Assembly (NCBI GenBank): GCA_002700285.1
Contig: PACT01000009.1
Location: forward strand, 23,841-87,840
DNA from: Crocinitomicaceae bacterium
GTDB taxonomy: Bacteria > Bacteroidota > Bacteroidia > Flavobacteriales_D > Sanyastnellaceae
DNA: 64,000 nt
Direction: 5' to 3'
In this document: piece after piece, positions 36,906-45,541 of the stretch
Layout of the letters: every line of letters begins with the position of its first letter
Numbering within the stretch: the first letter of the stretch is position 1
The notes under the pieces: model-generated
Seen by the model: the letters and a program-made list of their open reading frames with translations, nothing else
Databases searched by the model: none
What the model was told of the DNA's origin: nothing
Made by a program: the position numbers and the translations under genes

Positions 36906-39157
36906 GATCTTATTTTTAATATTTTAATCGCATGAAAGGGAGCGTGATCCATGTGCACATAATATACGCCCGGGGACCAATCTGAGGTGTGAATGACTTG
37001 TTCCGAGCCTTTCAAAACAACACGACCATACACATCATAAATAGAATAGCCACCCTTCAAATGAATGGCGAGAAGGTCTTTGAAAGGATTCGGAGAAATG
37101 AACAACAGGTTTGCGTGTTGATCAGAAACGACAGAGACCCTATCGTTTGACGCATTAAATGTAGGCGGGAGCATTGCAAAGTCTCCGACGCCATTTGGAC
37201 TTCTTCCGTAGGCGATGTCTATGTTTTGCATCGGATAGGTCACATTATCTATCAACGTACTGTCCGCATGACGCAATGTGATGGTTTCTCCTGCATTTGA
37301 CAACTGAAAATTTGAATGCTCCTCCCCTTGGTTGCCATCCTCATCGGCCCAAATAACATAGTAATCGTTTGGTGGGATCACATGGTTTGGCAATTGCCAT
37401 TTCAACGTGTTTAAAAGGTCATCAGACAGGTACAGGTTGTTTGTAGAAATCGGGAATTCCGTCGTGTTATAAAGTTCAATCCAGTCTTCAAATGTATCAC
37501 TCGGATCTGCGGCAATGGATAGATTGTTTGACATGACCTCGTTAATGACCAGGTCGCCACTTGAGATATTTGACTGAATGTGATAGAATTCATATGCCGC
37601 TCTCACAGGAGAAAAGACACCGGAAGATGCATTGTCCGCATACAAATAATAATCTACTGAATTGCTACAATCTTCGATTTTGCAACCGTAAAACCCGTCA
37701 CCCGCATTGCCATCATTGTGATTTCCATCGTCAAACATTTGGGTTGAAACAAACCGCTGGTTGTTGCCAAACCTATAGGATAACTGCGCATAAGTGGCAT
37801 CCGCAATTTCCGCATTAATCCATACATCCGTACCCAACATCATGCCCTCTGAGGTATTCGAGATGTTTGAAATCTCAGGGGCTCCAGAATAACCAGGATA
37901 GGCAGACAAGTATTCAGCACGGGCATCCATAAGTTGTGTAATACCTGGACAAATGGAGGACACCAAAGGGACTTGGTCATTGATGTTTGCATTAAAATCG
38001 TCATTCGAATAGAACTTATTTGGATCGTTTAGAACATCTTGCGAGATCATCTCCTTGAGAGAATCTGCTCGGGTCGAATAGTCTTGATTGACAAAATTTT
38101 CATCCATAACCGTGCGAATATGCGCCAGGTACATTTTGCGGTTTCTCTCTGATTCAAAGAGGGTTGTCATGAGTGGCCTAGGTGCTACAGAGATGAAGTT
38201 ATGATGAACAAGCGGATCCATGTTTTGTGCTTGAGAAATGTCAAAACCGCCATAGAAAAGCTGAGAAGCATCTGTCAGTCGAAAACTTCCGAAGGACATG
38301 TTTAAATCCCAAATGATTGGATTAAACTGATTCGCTTGGTCCAAATACAGATAATAATTCTGTCCGTATCCGATGTAAGAATCAAAATTAACCATGCTGT
38401 AATTCAACGCATGCATCCATAACGTGCGGTCAACATTTAACACCTTCTCAATCTCCTCAGGAACTGTATTGAGCGTGTCAATGAGGTGATAAAGATGGCT
38501 CCAGCCATAGTCAGACTCAATGTCATAATAGGGCATATAAGCAGCACTGTCAGCCCCATGTGAGTTGCTTAAATCAGAATTGAGCCCACCGATTTGGATG
38601 TTTAGATCTTCGGGGTTGCATTTGAAAAATGGGGCGTACTTGCTGCCGAAATTTTCGATGAGGAATTCCTTATTGACCGCCTCTACATTCGTGTACAATC
38701 CCCATAAGACGCCATTGACATACAGATTCGCATAATTCGCATGCGAGGCGGGCATGTACTTTCGACATACTTCGTAGGAGAGCACTTCTCTTAGAAATGA
38801 GGGGTCGTGAATGACGTTAGAAAGCTTTAGCTTATCAATCCCCTCATGGTTTTGATCCTCAATGACATAATCTAACTTAATGTTAAAAGGATTCTTAATG
38901 TTATTGACACTTACTGAACTGAATCCTTTGTAGCGAACACCTACACTGTAATACGTACTGCCATCGATGACAACATTGGCCAAAATGCGGCCGTTTTCAC
39001 CCTCAACATACAAACTGTCTAAAAGATGGTCCCAATTTTCATCATAAAAATCGATTTGTATTTCTCTAATCGCATCGGTCGTATAGAACGCACTTTGCGA
39101 AAAGAGTGTCGCTGATGAAAGACCGATAAAGAGGATAGAAATAAATCGAAAGCGCAT
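36902..39157 (-). CDS. CotH-kinase-family T9SS protein with a lamin-tail domain
   Basis: A 751-residue secreted protein (signal peptide 1-20). Residues about 25-420 are a CotH-like domain: VGVRYKGFSSVSVNNIKNPF (72-91), NLYVNGVLWGLYTNVEAVNK (144-163), the catalytic-loop-like NFDSYIGYGQNYYLY (257-271) and PIIWDLNMSFG (280-290). Family kinases usually have WDLD at the metal site; here it is WDLN, with the first Asp kept. Residues about 535-640 form a lamin-tail domain (INEVMSNN ... DWIELYNTT), and a T9SS domain ends the protein. Role: perhaps extracellular protein phosphorylation, unproven. The start is contiguous with the stop of the arylsulfotransferase-like gene (0 nt). Confidence 0.88.
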   Translation of the reverse strand: MRFRFISILFIGLSSATLFSQSAFYTTDAIREIQIDFYDENWDHLLDSLYVEGENGRILANVVIDGSTYYSVGVRYKGFSSVSVNNIKNPFNIKLDYVIEDQNHEGIDKLKLSNVIHDPSFLREVLSYEVCRKYMPASHANYANLYVNGVLWGLYTNVEAVNKEFLIENFGSKYAPFFKCNPEDLNIQIGGLNSDLSNSHGADSAAYMPYYDIESDYGWSHLYHLIDTLNTVPEEIEKVLNVDRTLWMHALNYSMVNFDSYIGYGQNYYLYLDQANQFNPIIWDLNMSFGSFRLTDASQLFYGGFDISQAQNMDPLVHHNFISVAPRPLMTTLFESERNRKMYLAHIRTVMDENFVNQDYSTRADSLKEMISQDVLNDPNKFYSNDDFNANINDQVPLVSSICPGITQLMDARAEYLSAYPGYSGAPEISNISNTSEGMMLGTDVWINAEIADATYAQLSYRFGNNQRFVSTQMFDDGNHNDGNAGDGFYGCKIEDCSNSVDYYLYADNASSGVFSPVRAAYEFYHIQSNISSGDLVINEVMSNNLSIAADPSDTFEDWIELYNTTEFPISTNNLYLSDDLLNTLKWQLPNHVIPPNDYYVIWADEDGNQGEEHSNFQLSNAGETITLRHADSTLIDNVTYPMQNIDIAYGRSPNGVGDFAMLPPTFNASNDRVSVVSDQHANLLFISPNPFKDLLAIHLKGGYSIYDVYGRVVLKGSEQVIHTSDWSPGVYYVHMDHAPFHAIKILKIRS

Positions 39158-40744
39158 CTATCTTATATAAGAAATGCGTTGCGAGACCATCTCCCCTTTT
39201 CCATTCGTGACATTCACAAAATACATACCTTCAGGATACCCCTCTAAATCAAATTGAAATCGACTTTTGTTGTTCATCAATTCACTGTAAATGGTTTGGC
39301 CTGAAACATTTGTAACCGTGAACGCGGCATCATTTTGATTGAGCGTACCCAAGTCAATCGACACCATCCCATTTGTGGGATTTGGGTAGATGAGAAAAGA
39401 AGCATCTAATTCACTGACAGAGGATGTGAAGCAAGAACTTGTTGAGGAATTCATAAATGACTCAAGCGCAATGATTCCGGGATGGTCACACTCATATCTA
39501 AATCCTTTTTGTGTTTGCGCATTGTATGGGCCCCAAATGATTTCTCCATTTGAATTCACTTCATACATGACCCCAGCTCCACCTTGACCTCCTGAAGCAT
39601 TCACATAGATGTTCCCATTCGACATTCTGTCAGAAGAAGATTGACCGCTGGCTGAGAATGCACACGCATACCTCGTGGTGTAGGTCGATGGACCGTAAGC
39701 TTCTCCAGGGTTCAATATGTAGGTCCCTGTCGCTTCGTCGAAAGGTGTTTCAATGCCGTCAATTGCAGATTGATTGTTGCTGACACCGCTGTTATTGAAG
39801 ATCTGTAAGTAACCGCCGTTGGGTCTGCCGTCGTCTGTAATCCATCTTACGTCATGAACGGCATTTGGAATGGTCCGAGTTCCTGACATGCCATAGTTCG
39901 AGGGGTTCCCCCATCGGTACAAGAGATCCCCGCCCATTCCAGAATTGCCCCCCATGTGTGAGGCCGCTTCTTCTGTCGTTGTACTGTGGTCAATGATGTA
40001 AATCTCAGATGCAAAGCGTGACGAAAAAGAGATTTGATCTAAATCTGCGTTATAATCAACGCCATTCACGTGAAACCAATCTCCTCCACCAGGTCCACCA
40101 GGTCCACCTCCACCTCCACCTCCACCAGGTCCACCCATTTGCTGAATCATATTGATATCGATTAGCTCAGGGTGATCGGATATGTCTGCAGTATAGTTTG
40201 GCTTGCTTGCATCCGTATCCTGACACAAGTGATCCCAAATATGCCATTCCCAAACAATATCAGCACCGCCATTTCCATTGGGCGCCAACTCCACAAAGTG
40301 TGTTGGCCATTTGTCGGAATCTGCGTTATCATATCCTGCTGCGTTCACTTCTGCAGCTGTTTTTACTTCCCAAGCTGTGAGTAAAACATTGTCTCCCACC
40401 AAGGTCAAATCGTGGTGACTTAAGTACTCCGAGGTAGAATAGATATAATCCCAAACGATGTTCCCTGATGGATCAATTTCTTGTACCCTACCAGCATCAG
40501 CGGCTCCTCCAAGTTGATTTCCATTGTTTTTCGTTCCACGGACAAGGTTTCCATTGTCCTTTAATTGAACCGTATAATTACACTCGGTGGACAGATTCCA
40601 AGTATGGGCGATATTCAGGTTTTCATCGATTAAATACGTCGTATTCGATCCCTGAGCATTGTAGAGGGCAAACCCTTCAAAAGATTGACCAAACGCTAAA
40701 AATGTGACTAAAAAAAGGACAACTCCGAGTAAAATATTTTTCAT
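39158..40744 (-). CDS. T9SS-secreted arylsulfotransferase-like protein with a Gly/Pro-rich insertion
   Basis: A 528-residue secreted protein (signal peptide 1-19). The body resembles bacterial aryl-sulfate sulfotransferase / ASST-like six-bladed propellers: ENLNIAHTWNLSTECNYTVQ, VQEIDPSGNIVWDYIYS, SHHDLTLVGDNVLLTAWEVK, WFHVNGVDYNADLDQISFSS, IPNAVHDVRWITDDGRPNGG. These HHD and HDV blocks include the candidate catalytic histidines. An insertion around residue 210 is almost only Gly and Pro (GGPGGGGGGGGPGGPGGG). A T9SS domain closes the protein (LIYPNPTNGMVSIDLG). Likely function: surface sulfotransfer or a related propeller-based role. First gene of the 35.7-40.7 kb operon. Confidence 0.8.
   Translation of the reverse strand: MKNILLGVVLFLVTFLAFGQSFEGFALYNAQGSNTTYLIDENLNIAHTWNLSTECNYTVQLKDNGNLVRGTKNNGNQLGGAADAGRVQEIDPSGNIVWDYIYSTSEYLSHHDLTLVGDNVLLTAWEVKTAAEVNAAGYDNADSDKWPTHFVELAPNGNGGADIVWEWHIWDHLCQDTDASKPNYTADISDHPELIDINMIQQMGGPGGGGGGGGPGGPGGGDWFHVNGVDYNADLDQISFSSRFASEIYIIDHSTTTEEAASHMGGNSGMGGDLLYRWGNPSNYGMSGTRTIPNAVHDVRWITDDGRPNGGYLQIFNNSGVSNNQSAIDGIETPFDEATGTYILNPGEAYGPSTYTTRYACAFSASGQSSSDRMSNGNIYVNASGGQGGAGVMYEVNSNGEIIWGPYNAQTQKGFRYECDHPGIIALESFMNSSTSSCFTSSVSELDASFLIYPNPTNGMVSIDLGTLNQNDAAFTVTNVSGQTIYSELMNNKSRFQFDLEGYPEGMYFVNVTNGKGEMVSQRISYIR
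40084..40135 (-). repeat. tandem short repeat encoding the Gly/Pro-rich loop
   Basis: On the plus strand, tccacc and aggtccacc units are repeated in tandem inside the arylsulfotransferase-like gene. They encode the GGPGGGGGGGGPGGPGGG insertion. Such units can vary in number by slippage in multiples of three, so the reading frame would stay intact. Confidence 0.75.
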
Positions 40745-40804
40745 GTAATTTTCTTAAGGGCCAAGAGAACGCTTTGCTAAGCATCCTCATTCATTGAGAA
40801 GACT

Positions 40805-40812
40805 CAAATTTA
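40805..40812 (-). promoter_or_regulatory. putative -7 element (TAAATTTG) of the T9SS operon
   Basis: On the minus strand this reads TAAATTTG, a perfect TAnnTTTG match about 60 nt before the ATG at 40744. A clear -33 TTTG is not seen at the standard distance, so the call is tentative. Confidence 0.4.
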
Positions 40813-40856
40813 AGCAAGATTAATTTCATAGGTCTTAAATAATGAGCAAATCATTT

Positions 40857-43220
40857 TTATTCAAATACAAATGACACCAACGCTGACCTTCCGTCTTGAT
40901 TGATGACGAGAACCTGGTAATTCCCCTCGGACAAATTCCCGCGCGAGATGGTAGCACGATCTCGCATCATACGAACTTCAGCTTGGACTTTTCTACCTGC
41001 AGCATCAAATATTCTTATGAGGTTGTTCTCCCCTGAAAGTGGACCAAACTCAATCTCAATATCCGATATCGCTGGGTTTGGAAACGCCCTGAGTGACGTC
41101 ATATTTGGCGTGACAGTGGGCAGATTAGAGGGTAATGGTTCGCACAAAGTGGGGCTTCCCACTTTGACAAACACATCGTCGAAGTATGAATCATTGTCTG
41201 TTCCTTCATTGCGCGTCCCCTTAAGTTCGCATCTGATCACACGCGTTAAAGTGGGGATTGTCAGATTGTCTTCTACAAGCGTCCAGTTGACGAAAGGCCC
41301 GGCATAGTAATCCGTTGCACCTATTTGTGTTCCATCCTGTGATAAAAACAACACGCGCATCTCTGGAACGTCGGCACCACTCCAGTCGGACATCATCGCT
41401 CCGAAGCTGACATTGAACACGCCCAAATCAATCGAGTCTGAATAGGAAGTGACATCAATGTCTTGGTGCATAATTGCAACGGCACTTTCTGTACAGAGAC
41501 CTCCGACACAGAAATAATAGTCATCAGAAAATGGCGTTGTTCCAGAACAATCTTCAGCCAGCATCGATTCACATACCCCTTGATCGACCACCCAGGAACT
41601 CAACCCCTGCTCTGCACCAGGGTTTGCCAGCAAGTTGGCGCTCATCGACGACGTGCCGGTTGAAAAAGCCGCTTCATCGCTCCAATCACTCCAGTTCAGC
41701 TCTTTATCTCTATACCGAACACGCCACCACAATTGTGTGTTCTCTGGCATGCCAGGCATGGACTCTTCTGTAATAAGTTCACCTTCTTGTGTATCGACAT
41801 TGAAGTAAAGGTTTTGAAATTGTTCCCAAACATCTCCAAGTGGATTGCTGTAATCTCCTTGCGTATCTGTAATCTGCCAATGCGAGGCACCGTGCATCCC
41901 TTCAATCTCGAAAGCGGATCCACGAAGGATGACACACTCGGGTGCGATCTCTATATCTAAAGGATACATCGGCGAAGGTGTCGTGATGGCATAATCTATT
42001 TTGCTCACTGAAAAATAATCAATCTCTGCGTTATCTAACTCCACATTCCCATCACCACGGCTCAATCTTTTGCAAGAAAATTTAGGTGAATCCCCTGCCT
42101 CTACTTCGACCATCACAAAGCCCCAGTCGTCTTCAGACACTGAGAATTCTTCGTAATCGTTTTGAGGCCATTCGCCCCAATAATCAATCGCCCCACCTGC
42201 AGTCGCCACATTCATCCAAACATGCTTGTGATCTCTGGATTGACCCCTTGAATATCCATGTGTGTGACCGAAAAAGTGAATACTTGGCTTGCCACACTCA
42301 TTCGAAAACGCTTCCATTCTCGCCACGACACTGCCTGTAAAGTCGCTCTCCCCAGGTGTCCAAAGCTCAGATTTATAGGGATGGTGAACTTCTGCAAAGA
42401 CAAAGTCTATGGAATCGGCTTGGCATGTGTTTGCCAAAACACCATCCAACCACGCCAATTGAACTTCACCGTCGTAAGGCCCATTCGAATTGAGACCTAT
42501 AAAACGCACATTTCCATAATCCTTCCACCACCAATGCTCTTCGTACCCCTCCGTCCCATTCTCAGGGAGATGAAAGTACTGAAAGTAATACTGTGTATTC
42601 GACTCGTGGTTGCCCAAAACAGGATACAGCGGTACCTGGCCTATCAGGTCTGTAGAATACTGAAAGAAATCATTCTCCCACTGCCCATAAGAATTCCCCG
42701 TAACAACAAGGTCACCCGGAATGAGCACCAGCGCCAAATCTTCTGAGACAACCCCTGTGAGGTTTTGTTCCAAATAATCCAATACCCCATCGTGGATGAC
42801 CTCATCAAAAACGAGTGGATCTGAACTGCTTTTTTGCATGTCACTCATGGCCACGAATTTGAAATCCTGCTCATCAGACGCAAATGGTGGTGTCTTAAAA
42901 GACTGAATCTCAGAAACGGCTTGCCCCGTGACGACTTGATAGTAATATGTGGTGAATCGCTCCAGACCCGTAAGCTGAACATCATGCATCATGGCCGCCC
43001 CGACTGAACTGAACGCATTTCCAGTTGTGGTATTCCCGAGGGTTTCATCTGCCCCCCACAAAACGATGGACTCCTCCCCTGCAGACGTTTCCCACATCAT
43101 CCTGATGGAATTCGGCGAGGCATCTTGAAGGTAAGGTTGAACAACGAAGGTTTGGGCTTGGGTTGAGAGTGCCGTGAGCAAGAGGGTAAAGGCAACTAGG
43201 CGGTTTGGAAGGTTTTTCAT
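40857..43220 (-). CDS. T9SS-secreted purple-acid-phosphatase-like metallophosphoesterase
   Basis: The real start is the ATG at 43220 (MKNLPNRLVAFTLLLTALST, a signal peptide), giving 787 residues; the longer frame to 43337 adds an implausible leader. After an N-terminal fibronectin-III-like domain (PYLQDASPNSIRMMWETS), the metallophosphoesterase has FKFVAMSDMQ, VLIPGDLVVTGNSYGQWEND, LGNHESN, EVHHPYKSEL and FFGHTHGYSRGQ, i.e. D, GD, GNHE, H and GHTH metal sites. A carbohydrate-binding-like module (about 560-690) and a T9SS domain follow. Role: extracellular phosphomonoester or nucleotide hydrolysis, useful for phosphate gain. Not in an operon with neighbours. Confidence 0.9.
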   Translation of the reverse strand: MKNLPNRLVAFTLLLTALSTQAQTFVVQPYLQDASPNSIRMMWETSAGEESIVLWGADETLGNTTTGNAFSSVGAAMMHDVQLTGLERFTTYYYQVVTGQAVSEIQSFKTPPFASDEQDFKFVAMSDMQKSSSDPLVFDEVIHDGVLDYLEQNLTGVVSEDLALVLIPGDLVVTGNSYGQWENDFFQYSTDLIGQVPLYPVLGNHESNTQYYFQYFHLPENGTEGYEEHWWWKDYGNVRFIGLNSNGPYDGEVQLAWLDGVLANTCQADSIDFVFAEVHHPYKSELWTPGESDFTGSVVARMEAFSNECGKPSIHFFGHTHGYSRGQSRDHKHVWMNVATAGGAIDYWGEWPQNDYEEFSVSEDDWGFVMVEVEAGDSPKFSCKRLSRGDGNVELDNAEIDYFSVSKIDYAITTPSPMYPLDIEIAPECVILRGSAFEIEGMHGASHWQITDTQGDYSNPLGDVWEQFQNLYFNVDTQEGELITEESMPGMPENTQLWWRVRYRDKELNWSDWSDEAAFSTGTSSMSANLLANPGAEQGLSSWVVDQGVCESMLAEDCSGTTPFSDDYYFCVGGLCTESAVAIMHQDIDVTSYSDSIDLGVFNVSFGAMMSDWSGADVPEMRVLFLSQDGTQIGATDYYAGPFVNWTLVEDNLTIPTLTRVIRCELKGTRNEGTDNDSYFDDVFVKVGSPTLCEPLPSNLPTVTPNMTSLRAFPNPAISDIEIEFGPLSGENNLIRIFDAAGRKVQAEVRMMRDRATISRGNLSEGNYQVLVINQDGRSALVSFVFE

Positions 43221-43292
43221 TGATTCCAAATATATCATATCATAGGACAATGAAAATAAAAAAGACACTTTTGTTTTTATCATATGCGGTAT

Positions 43293-43335
43293 GTGCGCGC
43301 GCTTGGATGTGAGATGCATCGTCACTCTCGCGCAC
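43293..43335. other. GC-rich imperfect inverted repeat in an AT-rich intergenic region
   Basis: GTGCGCG (43293-43299) and CGCGCAC (43329-43335) are perfect 7-bp arms; the interior holds a further GTGA/TCAC pairing around the loop. It lies between the hemolysin III stop (43381, minus) and the start of the phosphoesterase gene (43220, minus). On the minus strand it is not followed by a run of T, so it is not a classical terminator. Confidence 0.35.
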
Positions 43336-43380
43336 AAATGAATACAATGGTCTAATCAAGCAGATTTAAACATTCGCGAA

Positions 43381-44022
43381 TCAGACGATAACATATTTCA
43401 CGATCAAGATGAAATGGAGCACGCTGCCGGTCATCACGAACAAATGCCATACAAAATGCAAATACTTCATCCGCGTATCCAACAAGTAAAAAACGATGCC
43501 TGCAGTGTATGAGATTCCTCCTGCAAGTAAAAGCATCAAAGCAGGACTGGGAATCGCATCTACTAGATCCTGCCATCTGATCACAATCATCCATCCCATT
43601 ACCGCATACATCAACGTTGAAATCAAGTCATACTTTCCCGTATAGAACACTTTAATGACAATGCCGACGCCTGCAAACGCCCACTGTATGGCGAAAAGAA
43701 CCCAACCCGTCGTTCCACCTATGGAGATTAAGAGAACAGGGGTATAACTGCCAGCAATAAGAAGATAAATTCCACAATGGTCAAGGATATGAAACACATT
43801 CTTCGCCTTTCCGTGTCTCAATCCATGATAGAATGTCGAAAAAGTATACAGTGAAACCAGACTCAAACCATAGACGATGGAACTAAAGAGGGTGAAATCT
43901 TTTAGAGAAGAAACACCAAGAATGATCAAAAACACCAACCCCAGAATTGCCGCCAAAGCAGTCACTCCATGGGAGATGGAATTGAACCACTCTTCTGTAT
44001 CCGTCTGATGTATGCGTTTCAT
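43381..44022 (-). CDS. hemolysin III / PAQR family membrane protein
   Basis: A 213-residue protein with about seven membrane segments. Family motifs: NSISHGVTALAAILGLVFL, STFYHGLRHGKAKNVFHILDH (the HxxxH and D-H zinc-type residues), GIYLLIAGSYTPVLL and the C-terminal HFVWHLFVMTGSVLHF. The four histidines and Asp match PAQR (YqfA/hemolysin III) proteins, which resemble zinc-dependent ceramidase/adiponectin receptors. Real haemolytic activity is not implied for the family. It is followed by the intergenic interval with the GC-rich inverted repeat. Upstream, 44023-44247 has no gene I can support. Confidence 0.93.
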   Translation of the reverse strand: MKRIHQTDTEEWFNSISHGVTALAAILGLVFLIILGVSSLKDFTLFSSIVYGLSLVSLYTFSTFYHGLRHGKAKNVFHILDHCGIYLLIAGSYTPVLLISIGGTTGWVLFAIQWAFAGVGIVIKVFYTGKYDLISTLMYAVMGWMIVIRWQDLVDAIPSPALMLLLAGGISYTAGIVFYLLDTRMKYLHFVWHLFVMTGSVLHFILIVKYVIV

Positions 44023-44247
44023 TTCCGTCTTTTCACAACAATGAGCTTCAACGCAAAATTACCCCTTAGCAACCACCCCAAAGACCTAGTATTACAAGAA
44101 AAATGTTAAAGGCACGGATATCTACAGCGCTGTTTTTTATGAGCGACACATGAGCGAGAACCTGCAAAACCACCTTGCCTTAAATCTATCGACCACGCAT
44201 ACTGAAATATATTTTATCTTAACACATTCTAAAACTAGGTCATAAAC

Positions 44248-45537
44248 ATCGACAACATCAAAAAAATAGGATTCTGGGGGTGTACAGCACTCGTCGTTGG
44301 GAACATGATCGGCTCCGGCATCTTTATGCTGCCTGCCACACTCGCCGCTTTCGGAGGCATCAGTATCGTGGGGTGGATATGTGCTTCTTTGGGAGCTGTG
44401 CTTCTGGCCGTTGTTTTCGGGTATCTTGGGAAGCTCGTACCGGACGCCAATGGTGGCCCCTTTGCATACACGAGGTTAGGCATGGGGAACTTCGCTGCAT
44501 ATTTGGTGGCATGGGGATATTGGGTGTCGATTTGGTGTGCGAATGCTGCGATCACAGTGGCGATTGTCGGATATCTGGCTGTGTTTTTTCCGATCTTGAA
44601 AGTGTCGGCCATGGCCGCTATTTCGACTGGGCTCGCCATCGTTTGGTTCTTCACGTGGATAAATTCTAAAGAAATTAAAACAGTTGCTCTCGTCCAAATC
44701 ATTGCGACCACGCTTAAAATTACGCCACTCATACTCATTGGGATTTGGGGAGTGTTCTATGTGCAGGCCGAAAACTTCACCCCGTTTAATTTGACTGGAG
44801 AAAGTGATTTTTCTGTGATTACAACAACGACAATGCTAACGTTTTTCGCGTTCTTAGGCATGGAGAGTGCCACCATCCCTAGCGGCAGTGTTCAAGATTC
44901 CGCGCGAACTGTCAGAAAAGCAACGGTATTCGGAACAATCGCCACGGTTGTCATTTACATCATCAGCTCAGTATCTATCATGGGCGTCATCCCTCCTGAG
45001 ATACTGGCGGAATCGAGTGCGCCTTTTGCGGATGTTGCAGAGATTTTTTGGGGAGGCGCCGCAAAATACGTTGTTGCCGCCGGCGCTGTCATCGCCACCA
45101 TGGGAGCACTCAACGGCTGGATCCTAATGCAGGGTGCCATTCCTATGGCGGCAGCTCATGCGGGATTGTTTCCGGAAATCTTCGGAAAGGTCAATACTGC
45201 TCATTCGCCCATTTATGGAATTGCCCTCTCAAGTTGTATCGTGTCCATTTTCATGCTTTTTAACTACTCAAACAGCCTCGTGGATACATTTTCATACATG
45301 ATGCAATTGACGACCCTGGCAGTCACCATGCCGTACCTCTTTTCAATCATCAGTTTGGTGCGCCTACTCAAGAGATCCAGCGCAGGGTTTTATAAGAAGT
45401 ACATTGTTGCATTGTGTGCCTTTGTATTTACAGTATGGATTATGGTGGGATGTGGATCTGAAGTACTACTTTCGGGGCTTGTATTATTTTTACTGGGTAT
45501 ACCATTCTACTTCTTAATTTCAAGAGAAAAAGCTTAA
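44248..45537 (+). CDS. APC superfamily amino acid permease
   Basis: An APC transporter with about twelve helices. The conserved first helix KIGFWGCTALVVGNMIGSGI crosses the first available ATG (44305), so translation must begin earlier. In frame from the stop at 44236, the only reasonable starts are ATC 44248 (IDNIKKIGFW...) or ATA 44242, both rare start codons. From 44248 it has 429 residues. Other conserved parts: IGSGIFMLPATLAAFGG, NGGPFAYTRLG, FFAFLGMESATIPSG. Substrate probably an amino acid or amine. It heads an operon with a Rieske oxygenase gene 4 nt after and an HMA/MauE gene. Confidence 0.87.
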   Translation: MDNIKKIGFWGCTALVVGNMIGSGIFMLPATLAAFGGISIVGWICASLGAVLLAVVFGYLGKLVPDANGGPFAYTRLGMGNFAAYLVAWGYWVSIWCANAAITVAIVGYLAVFFPILKVSAMAAISTGLAIVWFFTWINSKEIKTVALVQIIATTLKITPLILIGIWGVFYVQAENFTPFNLTGESDFSVITTTTMLTFFAFLGMESATIPSGSVQDSARTVRKATVFGTIATVVIYIISSVSIMGVIPPEILAESSAPFADVAEIFWGGAAKYVVAAGAVIATMGALNGWILMQGAIPMAAAHAGLFPEIFGKVNTAHSPIYGIALSSCIVSIFMLFNYSNSLVDTFSYMMQLTTLAVTMPYLFSIISLVRLLKRSSAGFYKKYIVALCAFVFTVWIMVGCGSEVLLSGLVLFLLGIPFYFLISREKA

Positions 45538-45541
45538 TACA

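Noticed and set aside
40084..40135. Tandem repeat considered as a CRISPR or minisatellite array
   Set aside because: Units are 6-9 bp, inside a coding frame, with no unique spacers.
42258..42746. Plus-strand open frame of 162 residues
   Set aside because: Antisense to the metallophosphoesterase motifs GNHE and GHTH; no plausible protein.
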